From Gordionus sp. m RMFG-2023 (Eukaryota; Nematomorpha; Gordioida; Chordodea; Parachordodidae), in assembly GCF_954871325.1 (NCBI RefSeq), contig NC_088775.1, positions 12,563,561-12,627,560 of the forward strand: a DNA stretch of 64,000 nucleotides. The letters are read 5' to 3'. This document shows positions 37,860-49,700 of the stretch, piece by piece. Below the pieces are notes generated by a model. That model was not told where the DNA came from, made no database searches, and saw only the letters and a program-made list of their open reading frames with translations. Each line of letters starts with the position of its first letter. Position 1 is the stretch's first letter. Position numbers and translations under genes: made by a program.

Positions 37860-40800
37860 GAAGAAAAAAAATCGTTTTAAATAAAAATTCGTATATTCGC
37901 AAATTCAATCAATAATTAAAATTTAAATTAAACCACAATGTAATTAAAAGACAAAATAACTTATATTATATAATATATATTATAATCATATATAAAAAAA
38001 TTATTTATATTTAATATATTTTATAAATAAATTAGAAAATATTTTCCAGTTGAAATCATTCAATTTATATATTGTGTATAATATAAATACACAACATAAT
38101 GAATTAATAAATTCACAACAGAATACATACACTACATTATATTATAACTAATATTAAACTTTTGCACTAAAAAAATATATTTTGTCAGAGGTAACATAAG
38201 TTTATAAAAGGATCATATATATAGATAAAATCTTATAAGTATATTATTTTGCTCAGGGAAAGCTCAGCAGTAATTTTTTTCCTTAAATTTCTCATAATCT
38301 AAAAAGTCTCAGAATTTTTACATTTCACAGATATTTTTCTTAAAATCGAAGACGAATTTCTTAGTGTTTCATATACATTTCTTAGCGATTCATTATTAAT
38401 TAAGAAATAATTTTGAGCATTCAACATTTTTTCGGACCGTTTAAGTATTTATTTACTTAAGAATTTTTTTCTGACATTTTAATTTTGATTCCGAGCGAAT
38501 ACGAACAACATTTATTAATTAAACTTATTAATGTTTTAACATTATATTGGCGTATTCTCACTAAAGTATTAAGAAAATAGTGATATCTCCAAAGATTTGC
38601 CGTTTGGTCCCGTTATTATACACTAAAAAATATAAATATGTACGACTTGATCGGGAAAAATTTAAGATTAAATATTTGAAAATTTTTATATTAGGGTATT
38701 TGCCTCATAAATTAAATAAATTAACTTAAATATTAAATATAAATTATGCAATTTATAATATAAAAATATCTTCCAAAAATTGGAATTTTAATTTAGTCTC
38801 AAATATTTTTGTGGGAAAATAATATAATCAATAAACAATAAATAATTAAAAAATATGCTTATAATAATCTCCTTTCCATGAAGATTCCCCACACTTTCAA
38901 CCAATTCTTTATATTCTAAACTTTAAATTAAATATATATACTTTAATGCAAAATTATATTATATTTAATTTTATAAATTTTTAATTAAATAAATAAATTT
39001 ATAGTTCATTTAAATAGAGTACAAAATATTACCAAACCGATATTCTTAAAATCTATCTTTGTCTCAAAATTTATGGATGAGCGATTTGACATTGCAAGAA
39101 TATAAGCAGGTTTGAATATAATTTTAGTTTGAAGAGCATAATGGTCGTCCACTTTTAAATTTTTGCGTGTCGCATGAATGAAATTTTTGGCAGATTTAGA
39201 GACATTATACTTTTCATTAATATTTTTTTTGTCAAAATTTCTTAGCTCGAGAATTTTACTAATGGCACCCTTTATTGGGTATACAGAAAGTATAAGCCGG
39301 GGGATTTAAGAAGCAAGATTGGTGACTCTTTGGCAATATAAGAATCCTAATGATTTAAATTTATAATATCTATTTTGATTAATCTTTTGAATTTAATCAA
39401 AACCAAACCCATCTAACCAATGATAGGTAGTTTATTAATAAACAAAAGAATAAAATAATATTTTGTCAAAAACTTACAAAATATAGATATATATTATGTT
39501 AGCGGCAATGTGCCCTGCAATGTGTTATTAACTTTAGATCATATTTTGAGCCAAATTTAAAATTTTACCTGAAATATATTCCTGCATGTGAGTATATCTA
39601 TCCTACAAATTGTAGTATGCCATTAACCTTTCAGTCATTTATAATATATATAAAAAATAAATGGTGAAATATTAAAATTATATTATGTTCAAAGGTTTGT
39701 GGCAAAATTTACCGCTAACAAATATAAATAGTTAAATTATAATGTAGCAAAATTTTGTAAGTCAATAAATAAAACGTGGTTTTTTAATAAAAGCCTAATG
39801 CACTCCTCTATCCTTCCCCCGACGGCCAATGTTTTGAATTTTAGCTACGAACGGTCAGTGCATATATAGGAATGAACCAATGCACAGACTTAGTTCTACT
39901 CAGTAGTACTTTCTAAATATGAATTCATATTTATATTATACTTAAATTATAAACCAAAATGATGAAATCATAAAAAATGTTAAACATTTTTCCATCGTCA
40001 TTCATAAATATTTAAAATTTCAAAAATTTGCATAATCACCTAAAATGTAAGTCAAATAAAATTAAAAATACATAAAGGATTTTATTATATGGTTTTTTTT
40101 CTATATAAGCATTTCATTAAAACCTATTAATTTTTTTAAATATGATAATAAAATATATACATCCTTATTTAATTAAGATTGATAGTTCAGATTAGTCATC
40201 AATTGGTATGCAAGTACAGGAAACGAGTTAGGTAAGGTTATTTGTTTTATGAGGTATAATAAAATATGACTCATGCTTTTAATTGAATATTTTTGATAAA
40301 TATGCGATAAAGCGTTTTAGGTACAACAGTGTTACGCGAAATATTTCTCATTTCCACCTAATTAGATGTTAATAAAAAATCTGGGAAAATAATGAGAGGC
40401 CCTTTACACGTTTGTGTGCAAGCCGCACGTATACTTGTACGCATAATAGTTCAATGACCATTATCTAAATGTTGATTGAAAGAAAGACCAAAACAGCCCA
40501 CACCCATAAACTACAACTATATTTAATAACATTATAAGGTAAGAGAAGACCTATTTTAAATTACTATATCTCTATATTTAATCAGTAGATTCTGTTAGTT
40601 GGAAATTCTGAGAAAATGTTGATGTTGGTAGTGTGATCTAAAAATGCAAATATTAATTTAATTAAAAATCATCTTCCAAGTTGCACCGGATTATTATGAT
40701 TGATTTGAAAATATTTAGTTACAAAAAATCCTATTTATACAAACATTTTAAAAAAATCTTGACTTTTACAAAATTTATAAATATTTTACAAAATAAAAAT

Positions 40801-41460
40801 ATGTTAATATTATGAGATTGTATTCAAAATTTTTGCCTGAAATATGAATTAAAATCACCTTACCTTATCATTCAGGGGTTAATTAAACATTGTAATAGAA
40901 AATTATGTGTTTTATTATTAAAAAATTCAATCTTATTTGATAGTTTACATTCAATATATTTTTAAATAATTTAAAATATGAAACAATATATAAAAATGAT
41001 TGCATTCAGTGCTATAAAAATTTAAATTTATGGAGCTAGCTTAAAAGCTTTTTTACTGACTTAATAATGAAATTACTTCACCAAAGCTTAAAATTATTAA
41101 ATGTCTATGCCCAATTTTGCCAAATGTAAATTTTAAGTATAATCTAAGTTTATATCCTTTTAAGTATAATTCTAAGTTAATATCTCAAGGCTTTTTAACT
41201 CATGTATAAGTATATTTTGATTAATTGAGTACATATATATATAGATAAAATAAATGAATAAATTAGTACTTTTCAACTGGTTAGCGTTTTATATATAATT
41301 ACATGATTTATTTTAAATATTTTGGGGTTAAATTGTATTTCTTGCGCACTAGAGCGAATTGTATAAAAAATAATACATAAATTATACCTCATTAATCAGA
41401 AATTTTTATAATAAAGTGCATAAATATTACCTAATTTATATTCTAAGCCTATTCATGAAT
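37860..41460. other. Gene-free AT-rich interval
   Basis: Holds an F1 half-element at about 39,545-39,640 (CCTGAAATATATTCCTGCATG). A less AT-rich patch near 39,830-39,910 has CATATATAGG followed 35-40 bp later by CTCAGTAG, a weak TATA-plus-initiator look with no gene attached. Nothing else supported. Confidence 0.5.
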
Positions 41461-41479
41461 CCCAAAGCTAATTCCAATG

Positions 41480-41760
41480 TTGCCCCCACCCCTACCCTAT
41501 CTTACTTCCATCCAGTCCATACCCCGTACTACCACCATCCTGCCACCCTACCTACCGCTCTTTAATTTTTATTCAACTGACTTCCCCCAATTTCTATGTC
41601 TATCTTGCGTCATAACCCCCCCCCCCCCGATAGAAATTCTTATGTTGACTAAGAGGTACCCCCCCCCCCCCCGAGATTTCACACTTTATTTACTACTCTA
41701 CTTTCAACATTATTTTCTCTTACCTACCTCCCTTCCCTATTTCAATGACGATCTTGCTTC
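41480..41760. repeat. Pyrimidine-rich low-complexity stretch with two C-runs
   Basis: Plus strand is mostly C and T, with C-runs near 41,618 and 41,660. It produces a proline-rich 98-residue open frame that has no coding character. Confidence 0.7.
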
Positions 41761-42346
41761 ATCCCCGTTTTAGAAGTGCCTGTCATTCTTTCATGATTAG
41801 AGGATTTATCAGCTGTTTCAAAACTTACATCAGAGTTTTGGTTGTAATTCGGAATAACATCACCTGAAATGGTTTTTTTCTTTCGCTCATTGCAAATAAA
41901 ATCGATAAAAAAATAAGTGCTTAATGGATAGATTCCACAGGCAGAAAACCCTCTTAAAAAAATATTTTGTAGTGAAATTCTTGTTTCACTACCCCTTGCC
42001 GTATAGCCCAGGAGTAGTGAGCCTTGAAGGACTCTACTCCGGACCAGGTTTACTAGGTAGCTTAAATATTGATAAATATATTCTATAAATTTCATAAATT
42101 TGGGTACTTTAGTCTCAAATAAAAACTTAGCAACAAATAAAATTTGGTCAAAAGGGCTAAAAATAAAAAAGTCATTGATAGGCATTTTTTTACTATGGAG
42201 CTCATACTAAATGAACATACGGTAGATAGAAAGTATGCTTACTACATCTTTATACCAAATTCGAAACAATCAGTCCTAAAGTTAAAAAAATGTTATAGAC
42301 GTTTGCTTTACCACACTTGAGGCATAACCCCGGTTTCCCCACCTAA
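41742..42346 (-). mobile_element. pogo-type (Tc1/mariner) transposase relic
   Basis: A minus-strand frame of 147 codons (42,185-41,742) contains LQNIFLRGFSACGIYPLS, the C-terminal GFxxxGIYPL block of pogo/jerky-type DDE transposases, followed by a polar tail. A terminus-like GTGGGGAAACCGGGGTTATG reads in from about 42,343 on the same strand. Upstream transposase domains (HTH, DDE core) are missing, so this is an internally deleted copy. It is not a host gene despite its long open frame. The left terminus was not identified; it may be masked by the adjacent C-rich stretch. Confidence 0.6.
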
Positions 42347-42707
42347 TATGAAATATCTCATAAATTTCTGTCAATTTTCGAAACTTTTTCCTTATTAATC
42401 AAATTAATACGCTCATTGGCGGATTACACGAATTGAATGTAACATAATGTAGCACAGCATAACATGTCCGATTATATATAATTACTTTAAAAATAATATA
42501 AAGTACCAATAATAAATATCTTAAAATGCAAAAATCATTTATTTGAAATTATTATGAACAAAATATAACCTAATAATTAATTATTTATGGCAAGTTTAAT
42601 ATAATTATTTTTAAATACAAACTATTAAATAAAAAACTATTATAGATAAAACATAATTATTGTCAAAAATAAGTTATTATATATAATAATTAGAATATAA
42701 TATTGGT

Positions 42708-43487
42708 TCATCTATCTCCTTTGCTTTTACCTTCCCCGCTATGCATCAAATATCTGAAACGGTCATAAATTGCTCTGTGCTTTGAATCTAATAAGGGTTG
42801 AGGACTAGTCTTATTATGACTCCGAGTATGTTTTCCGCCATTTCTATCTCGATCGTTTCTCTTGAATAACAATGAATGTCTACTAGCAAAAATTTGATTA
42901 TCACCCTCTTGGCGGATCCTAGGCAAGGGGGAATTATTCGTATATCGCGGACTATCGCTTTCACCTGAACTCAGCACATTCACGCCACTATCTACATTAT
43001 ATTTTATACGATTGGTGGCTGATTTATTTTTTTCATAAGTTGAAAAGGGGTTTAGAGATGGGCTAATATCTTCTTCCGAGTCCAGATAATCCTTAAGCTT
43101 AGTATTGAATCTATCACGGTAACCTTTGGTATTGACTGAAATTAAAATATCGTGCATTTAAAATAACTAAAAAAAATGTAATTTTTATTATTAAAAAAAG
43201 ATTTTAAACCCAAGAAACCTCTAAATCAAGAAATAGAATAAAACAGTTTTTCATATTTATATAATGTAACCAAATGAAAGAGGGAAAATATTATATACTT
43301 TTTTTCCTTAATTCTTTAGGTGTAAATCGTTAATATATATATATATTCCTTAATTAAAAAAAAATTTACATTTAAAATTTAAAGCAACATTACCGATATT
43401 TTCCGGTGAGGAGAACCCGTATTCACTCTTTAAGCGGTTGGCACTCTTAGTATGCTTTTTAATTCTACGATTCTTTTTACTTTTCAT
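42708..43487 (-). CDS. Hypothetical basic protein, 173 aa, two exons
   Basis: Exon 1 runs 43,487-43,394 (ATG, 31 codons plus one base) and exon 2 runs 43,135-42,708 (TGA). The 258-bp intron is bounded by GTAATG and a TTTTAATTTCAG acceptor, and both sides are phase 1. The N-terminus is strongly basic (MKSKKNRRIKKHTKSANRL), suggesting a nuclear or nucleic-acid-binding protein. The rest is polar and low in hydrophobics, rich in Ser, Asn, Arg and Asp, with no membrane segment and no recognised domain. An internal ATG at 43,157 opens a longer frame from within the intron, but the spliced model is better supported. Transcribed in the same direction as the 284-residue gene about 2.2 kb away. I do not recognise a family. 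Confidence 0.6.
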
Positions 43488-43866
43488 GATTAATTGATTA
43501 ATACCTTTAATGAATACAAGTTATTTTAAATTTCATTGTTGGTGATGCTAATATATAATATATGTTTGAATAAAACATCATTAAAATGTATCGCTAAAAC
43601 TAAAATAATATACTATTTAGGCATAATTTAATAGTATGGGCGTTATGTTCAAGATTGCGTTGTTTAACGCAATCGAAATCACAGCTGATTCCGTTTTAAA
43701 AATTAATTTAATAGATAAAGATAAAAAATAAATAAATATTTTATATAATATTTCAGAAATATCATAAACCTTTTTGTCCAATTCGCTATTAATTTTATAA
43801 TCGTATCACATATTTATTTTATCATCGCATATGTTTTCCAAATTTTATCAGTGTTATCATCATAAC

Positions 43867-44172
43867 CAGGGACTTGCAGAGGTACCATTTGCACGACCCG
43901 GTCTGGGCTTTATATTTTCTGGCTTGGATTTTTTTATAAAAATATTTCCAGGCCCGGCCCGAATTTTTTTAAAAAATTATATATTTATTATTAATTTTTA
44001 TAGCTAATAATGACGTTTAAAATATACTGGCCGTATAAAATTTTCAGGCCCATCCCTACCCGAATATTTAAAAAAAAATTCAGCCTCGGTATATTATAAA
44101 AATTAAAATATGACCCGGCCCTTGTACTAGGGAAAGCCGGGCCGGGCTTAGGGTCGGTCTAGCAGATCTCTG
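43867..44172. mobile_element. CCCGG-motif hAT-type MITE, 306 bp, with target duplication
   Basis: CAGGGACTTGCAGAGGTACC at the left and CTAGCAGATCTCTG at the right are imperfect inverted termini. The exact 8-bp duplication ATCATAAC lies at 43,859-43,866 and 44,173-44,180. The interior alternates GGCCCGGCCCGAA motifs with A/T runs. Best-defined member of this family in the window. Confidence 0.88.
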
Positions 44173-44457
44173 ATCATAACGCTCCATATTTATAAAAATA
44201 TACTTATTTATTGGCTTGATTTTGTAAGCAACACTGGGTTAAATAACTCACCACTTGAACATGACGCATTACTATAAATTAGGCCATAGTATGAGGCCAT
44301 GCCAGAGCATTTCTAGTGTTTGAGAAATTGAGGCATTTAGCGATGATTATTAAAAAAAATTACGATTATATATACGTCGTATTGGGATATGGAATTCAAG
44401 TGTAGTCAAAATTTCTAATCATTTAATAAGAATCGTTTTTAAATTTTTTAAAAAAAA

Positions 44458-44540
44458 TCTTATTTAACCAGAATTGTATTCCAACATATATAGAGTTACT
44501 ACAATTTTAGACAAATCTTAGTCATAAACTTTTTTATATT
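44458..44540. repeat. F1 half-element
   Basis: AACCAGAATTGTATTCCAACATATATAGAGTTA followed by TTTTAGACAAATCTTAGTCATAAAC. The inverted second half is not evident. Confidence 0.5.
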
Positions 44541-45105
44541 TATTAATTATATTAAAGATCTATATATTAAAAATGAAAATAAATTAAGTGTAGTTCAAAG
44601 GTTAAGGATAAAATTCTCTTAAATTCGTAGTGTAGATACTCTAAGAGTCTCTAAAATCATTATTTTGGATTGAAAATATTAAACTATCCAAAAAATAGAT
44701 TGCAAATCTTATATTGCTGATAATTTAGATTTTTATATAGGGGAGATTATATTGACCAGAAAAAATAGGAATAATGAAATTACTATTATAGCACTAGGAA
44801 CTATATGTAATAGACTTTCTTTCAATAGAGAAAAGTTTCAAATTTATCACAAGTTTTATCAATGTCATTTTCTGACCTAAATTAAATTTAAAGTAGTCTG
44901 GTCTTTCTCACTGATCATTTTTAAATCTTTAATACTAAAAATTTGTAATCATTTCGAAATACAAAAATTTTTGGGAATTAATAGGTAGGCAGAAGGTAAA
45001 ATTTTTTTATTGTTCAAACACTCAAAATATTTACATTTTGAAAAATATTTAACACTCAATTTTTTTTTATTTCATCTTTTAACATATATGTCCTCGAACG
45101 TTCAT

Positions 45106-45191
45106 ATTCACAGTTAGCGCGAATTCGCGGCGAAGTATATAAAACATGCTGTATTTTTATACTTCGCCGTGAATTCGCGCTAACTGTGAAT
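45106..45191. repeat. CpG-rich palindrome, 34-bp arms
   Basis: The left arm 45,106-45,139 starts ATTCACAGTTAGCGCGAATT; the right arm 45,158-45,191 is its reverse complement with a single mismatch. The 18-bp spacer is AT-rich. The arms contain GCGCGAATTCGCGGCG, unusual in a window where CpG is scarce. It could form a long hairpin or cruciform. It lies about 470 bp past the 3' end of the 284-residue gene. Confidence 0.95.
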
Positions 45192-45201
45192 GCTGGATTT
45201 A

Positions 45202-45602
45202 GCCTCATTTATAGTAACCATAAAAATAACGCTCTGCACCGCGTTAACCAAAATACATCGTCATGTTAAATTATACAGCTCTCATCGTTTGGCAATAAAT
45301 TATTTATCGCCTATAAGCGCTAAATATAGCAATCTCGCGCATGCGTTATTTTTTAAATATATAATATCGAATTATAGTGCAATCTAATCGAGCGTTTCCG
45401 AAATAAAATTCAAACTAGCTTGCGTTTTTATTAGCCGTTTATAAATTGTTTTTTTGCACAATACCATTTGAGATGCATTGTGTGCCTTTTGCATTACAAA
45501 ACGCAAGTCAATCAGGTTGCACTATTATACAGATCGTGCAGCAATAAATTACCCATAATTTGAACGATTATCGCGGTATTTTGATCTTACTATAAATGAG
45601 GC
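45202..45602. other. CpG-richer segment bounded by 16-bp perfect inverted repeat
   Basis: GCCTCATTTATAGTAA at 45,202-45,217 is exactly inverted at 45,587-45,602. Further paired words occur inside, such as CTTGCGTTTT / AAAACGCAAG and TATAGTGCAATC / GGTTGCACTATTATA. Base composition differs from flanking DNA, with more CG and GC words. No target duplication was found. It may be a fold-back element, a regulatory block, or part of the unit that includes the neighbouring palindrome and intronless gene. Confidence 0.6.
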
Positions 45603-45655
45603 CTTTGCCTTGATCAATTGACAGTGAACAAATGCACTCATTTTTTTTAGAAATG

Positions 45656-46510
45656 TCATTTTATAAGAATAGAGTTACCACCATTTACGTCGTTCAACTG
45701 ATGCAAAGCCGATGACAGAGATAGTCGAAACCCTTCAATTATTGATTCATAATGAGCTTTCATGGCCCTAATTTCGATCAAACAACTCTCGATTTCTTCC
45801 TGCATATGCCTTTTTTCCGCTAAACACCTATCTCTCTCAATTTTTTCTTGTTTATTCTTTTGCAACTTGGTTTGGAGCTTCTTGTTTTCTCGCGTTTTAT
45901 GGACCAACTCTTCGAAAAGACTATTGTAAGACAACTCGACATTTTGTTTTTCTAACATGCACCTATTTAGCATGTCTTGCATATCAGACTTTTGCCGAAT
46001 CAGTGATGTCATATCGCTCTGCAGCAGTAATTTTTCCCCCAACACCAGTCTAGCATTGAAACTCAGCATTTCGCAGTAGGTTTTTAAATCATATTTTGGC
46101 CCACGATCCTTTTCACTCAATTTCGTCAAAAATTTTATCTCTTTTTCGTTAATCTTAAAATTAAACGGACAGGTATAGTAATCATTATCCGTTCTTGTTT
46201 CATTTGCTTCGTCATCTTCCAATCCATTTTCAGCTTGGGGCATGACGACCAGCTGGGGAGCCGAGCAAGACTTATGCAATATATCGAAAGATGAACTCTT
46301 GTTGCACACATAACTTTCAGTTTGACGCATAAATCTCGAATTTATACGGGAATATCTAGTGGCGGCATTTATAAAATTGATACAATCCGAATACTTATCC
46401 CCTTTAAATTGATCGCCCACGTATTTGTCTATCAAACTGTTTTTAATAATAAATTTAGAGATATCTATCAAAGACTCGGTCTTTAATAACTGTCTAGGTT
46501 TATCTTCCAT
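45656..46510 (-). CDS. Hypothetical coiled-coil protein, 284 aa, intronless
   Basis: A single uninterrupted frame from ATG at 46,510 to the stop at 45,656. The length is far above chance for this composition. Residues 1-110 are polar with a hydrophobic N-terminal helix (SLIDISKFIIKNSLIDKY). From about residue 150 to 270 it is rich in Glu, Lys, Gln and Leu with heptad-like spacing (VHKTRENKKLQTKLQKNKQE), so a coiled coil is expected. No signal peptide, membrane segment or catalytic motif. The start context (CCAATAAAATGG) is plausible. Unlike the other genes here it has no intron, and its codons use G and C more than the flanks. A retrocopied gene, a late-spermatogenesis-type structural gene or captured foreign DNA are all possible. 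It diverges from the lectin-like gene, the two starts being 258 bp apart. I do not recognise a family. Confidence 0.75.
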   Translation of the reverse strand: MEDKPRQLLKTESLIDISKFIIKNSLIDKYVGDQFKGDKYSDCINFINAATRYSRINSRFMRQTESYVCNKSSSFDILHKSCSAPQLVVMPQAENGLEDDEANETRTDNDYYTCPFNFKINEKEIKFLTKLSEKDRGPKYDLKTYCEMLSFNARLVLGEKLLLQSDMTSLIRQKSDMQDMLNRCMLEKQNVELSYNSLFEELVHKTRENKKLQTKLQKNKQEKIERDRCLAEKRHMQEEIESCLIEIRAMKAHYESIIEGFRLSLSSALHQLNDVNGGNSILIK

Positions 46511-46768
46511 TTTATTGGCTAGTTATTGATTTATCATTTTTTTTTTGTGGCGGTAGAGAATTTTTGTAATTGCGAAGAAAAAAAAATTGTATTTCCAACG
46601 ATAAATTATTTAAAATGATAAAATGTATCAGTACATAAATATCTATATAAAAATTCTAGAATGATCAAAAATTAAATAAATATATAATTTGATATTGTAA
46701 CTAGACTGGGTTTGGGCTATTAGTTTCAATTTATATTTTTAAAACTTAAAAATGAAATTAAATCCTTG
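46511..46768. promoter_or_regulatory. Putative shared divergent promoter region
   Basis: Lies between the start codons of two divergently read genes. Toward the lectin-like gene there is AAATAAATATATAAT at about 46,677, roughly 80 bp before its ATG, a possible TATA box. Toward the 284-residue gene only T-runs are seen. Position is the main evidence. Confidence 0.45.
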
Positions 46769-49700
46769 ATGCATAAAATAAGTTGGTTACTGCTGATAGC
46801 AGGTTCATTTATTTTCTATCAATGTATAGAATGCCAAGGTAAACATTTTTTTTATTTATACATTAAAAAAACATTTTATTTAAAAAAATGATCAATATAT
46901 TATTCTAAAGTTTTTAACTTTTTAAGATTTATCTTCTAAGATTATGCAATGTCCAAAACTGGAAATTAATAAAAATTGTACCAAAATTTAACTAAAAAAA
47001 GATTTTGATAGAAGAATGTTTTGGACATATTTTAATTTTATTATCGATAGGAAAAAATATCATACTTTACAGCCAATCGAAAAAAGAAAATTTCATTCAA
47101 CTTAGGGAGAATATAAAATTTTAAAAAAAATGATGTATTAAATTATGGTCAAAGGAATAAAATAAGGAAAAAGTATAGGAAAAATATTCCTAAAATTAAA
47201 ATAAATTAACGATAAAATATCTGTTGGATTATATCTCTGTTTCTTGGATCATTTCCCTTATCAATCTTTTCCTACTTTAATTGACCCTTTTCCTTATTAC
47301 CGCTTTTTCATAAGCTTTTGGCAGTTTTCCTTTATCGAATTTAAATTTTTTCCTTATACATGGAACATCTTTTTAATAGGAAAATTTTTTTTGTTTTTTA
47401 AAATGTGTTAATTTAAGATCTTTAATTAAAGTATGTTTGAGTATTCTTAGAAATACATATATAACATAATATAAGAATCCAAAAATCAAAAAATACTTTT
47501 GAAAATCGTATTTTGATATTGAACAAATAATTTAATCATTATTTATCCAAGGTTATCCTTACATTAAAAAGTGTGTGTTTTGTTTGTATTTAAAAAAAAA
47601 GAAAAATGAGTGAATGAGAATATATATCAGGTGGCTCAAAAGAACTCGGGTTTTGAAATCTCTATATATAATTAATAATTCTAAAACACTTTTTTAAAAA
47701 TAGATATTTTCTACAAGATGGAAATGCCTAATTATTTCAAATATACTAATCAAACTAAGGGATCCTAAAAAAATTATTCCGTCCTAAAATAAAATCCTAA
47801 ATAGGAAATTGGAACCCTTATATAGATAATGTTTACCATTAAAGGGTATAAAATAAGATTATTTTTATTTATGGGAAAAATTAAAATACAATTATGAAAT
47901 TTATTGACATATTATATTTAATATATAATAATGTTTATTTTTTTTATATGTTATATAATTTTCTAAAACAATCAATATGGATGACACATGTGACACATGT
48001 GACACATACCTTGTCTTGGTTATGGCACACTTTATACCATCGTACTTCTTTCTATCTATTGCTTTGTTTCAGTTTGTAAGAAAACTTAATTAGGGGTTCT
48101 GTAACATGTATACCATTGGGGTATTGCGAAGGAGCTACAGGGGGCTAAGCCTACCCCGAATTTAAATTTTGAGGGGGCTGAGCCTTCTTGCCAAAATTTT
48201 TTATTTTTTTAAAAGTGTTAAATTATAATCCATTTTATAATTATTATTGTTATAAAAATTGTATTTTGTATTTATTCAAAAATCCTTTTCATATTTTTTT
48301 TATAAGCTACATAGAAAATAGATAAACAAAAATTTTATTTATTAATTTTTTTAATATAATTATTTTTATAGAAATTTTTATCTCGTTAAGTGCTAAATAG
48401 CTAGGAGAGACCGGGGTAAAGCGATTGACGGGGTAACAATGTTAATGCAAATAAATTTTTAATCCTTGATCACTAAAATTTTAAATTTGGTGTGAAGATG
48501 TATTTTTATAACTAATTTCTTACCTATGTTCATCTTTTAGAAAACTTACCTGGTTTTATATATTATGTCAAAAAACTGTTTTTTACCCAAAAAATATACA
48601 AATCGTTCTCTAGTATATTTTGCTTTTAGTAAAATATACATCTCCTCATAATTCAAATTTTGGCACACATGTTCCTTAATGTATTAGCTGTAGAATAAAA
48701 TTTATGTAACATCTATAGCTATATTAGAAGTCACGTATTAACGATTTTTATAATATATGTCACCTTGGGGTAAAGCTGTTATGGGTAAAACGGTTAAAAT
48801 ATATAATTATTCACATTAAATTTTTAATTAATTTATTATAATTTTAATTGTATCAATCAAATAATGAGGAATTATGAAAGAAAAACAATATTCAGAGATG
48901 TAAGTATAATAGATGAAGCCATAAAATATAAAATAACAAATAATACTTCATTGAATTTGTCTGCTGAAAAATATAACATACTTTATCCAACGTTGAGAAG
49001 AAGATATAAAAATGGTATTAAAAGTTCAGATCATCAAAAATAAATATTTAAAAATGAAGAGAATCTAGATTGTGTGACTTCATATTAGAAGCAAATAGGT
49101 AATTTATGTGATTAACGCCCAAACGTATTTGAATTGACAATATGTCTTGAATGGGCGCATTCTAAATTTGCTAATTATGATAATTACTTTACATGTACTT
49201 ATTGTATTGATTAGTTTGTAAATAAAAATCATAAATATATCTTAAATTTGTAATATTTGTTAAATAAAACAATAAATATATGTCAAATATTATTTTAATC
49301 ACTTTACCCAGTGCTTAACCATTTTACCTTGTGGAAATGAATAGTTTGACATAACTAATCATAGCTCCTAAAATATTATAGGTAGGGGCTACACTTTTTT
49401 TTATCTTGTAAATGAGAGATGGGACTACACATTGATCTGTAAATTGTTGTGTTTGACTCTTGTTTAAAATTTTTATGGTAAATATGCAAAATGCCTGGTC
49501 TCCTATACATTTTTAACAGGTTTTGACAACTCCAAAAAGGCTAAACAGAATTTTTAAGCGAATACTATCATCTTAGACTCACAAACAAGATTTAAGCTTA
49601 AAATATAGCTCAATCTTGAAAAATACTCTTGCCTCAAGGGTCGAAATCGCTGTTATGATTTAGCCGATTAAACAACAATAAAATCTTTTAAATGTTAGGA

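Noticed and set aside
39830-39910. TATA plus initiator-like pair as a promoter
   Set aside because: No gene starts downstream on that strand for several kilobases; the motif match is weak.
41477-41773. 98-residue proline-rich open frame on the plus strand
   Set aside because: Made by a pyrimidine-rich low-complexity stretch with two C-runs; no splice context or homology.
41742-42185. 147-residue minus frame as a host membrane protein
   Set aside because: The GFSACGIYPLS block matches the C-terminus of pogo-type transposases, so it is treated as a transposon relic.
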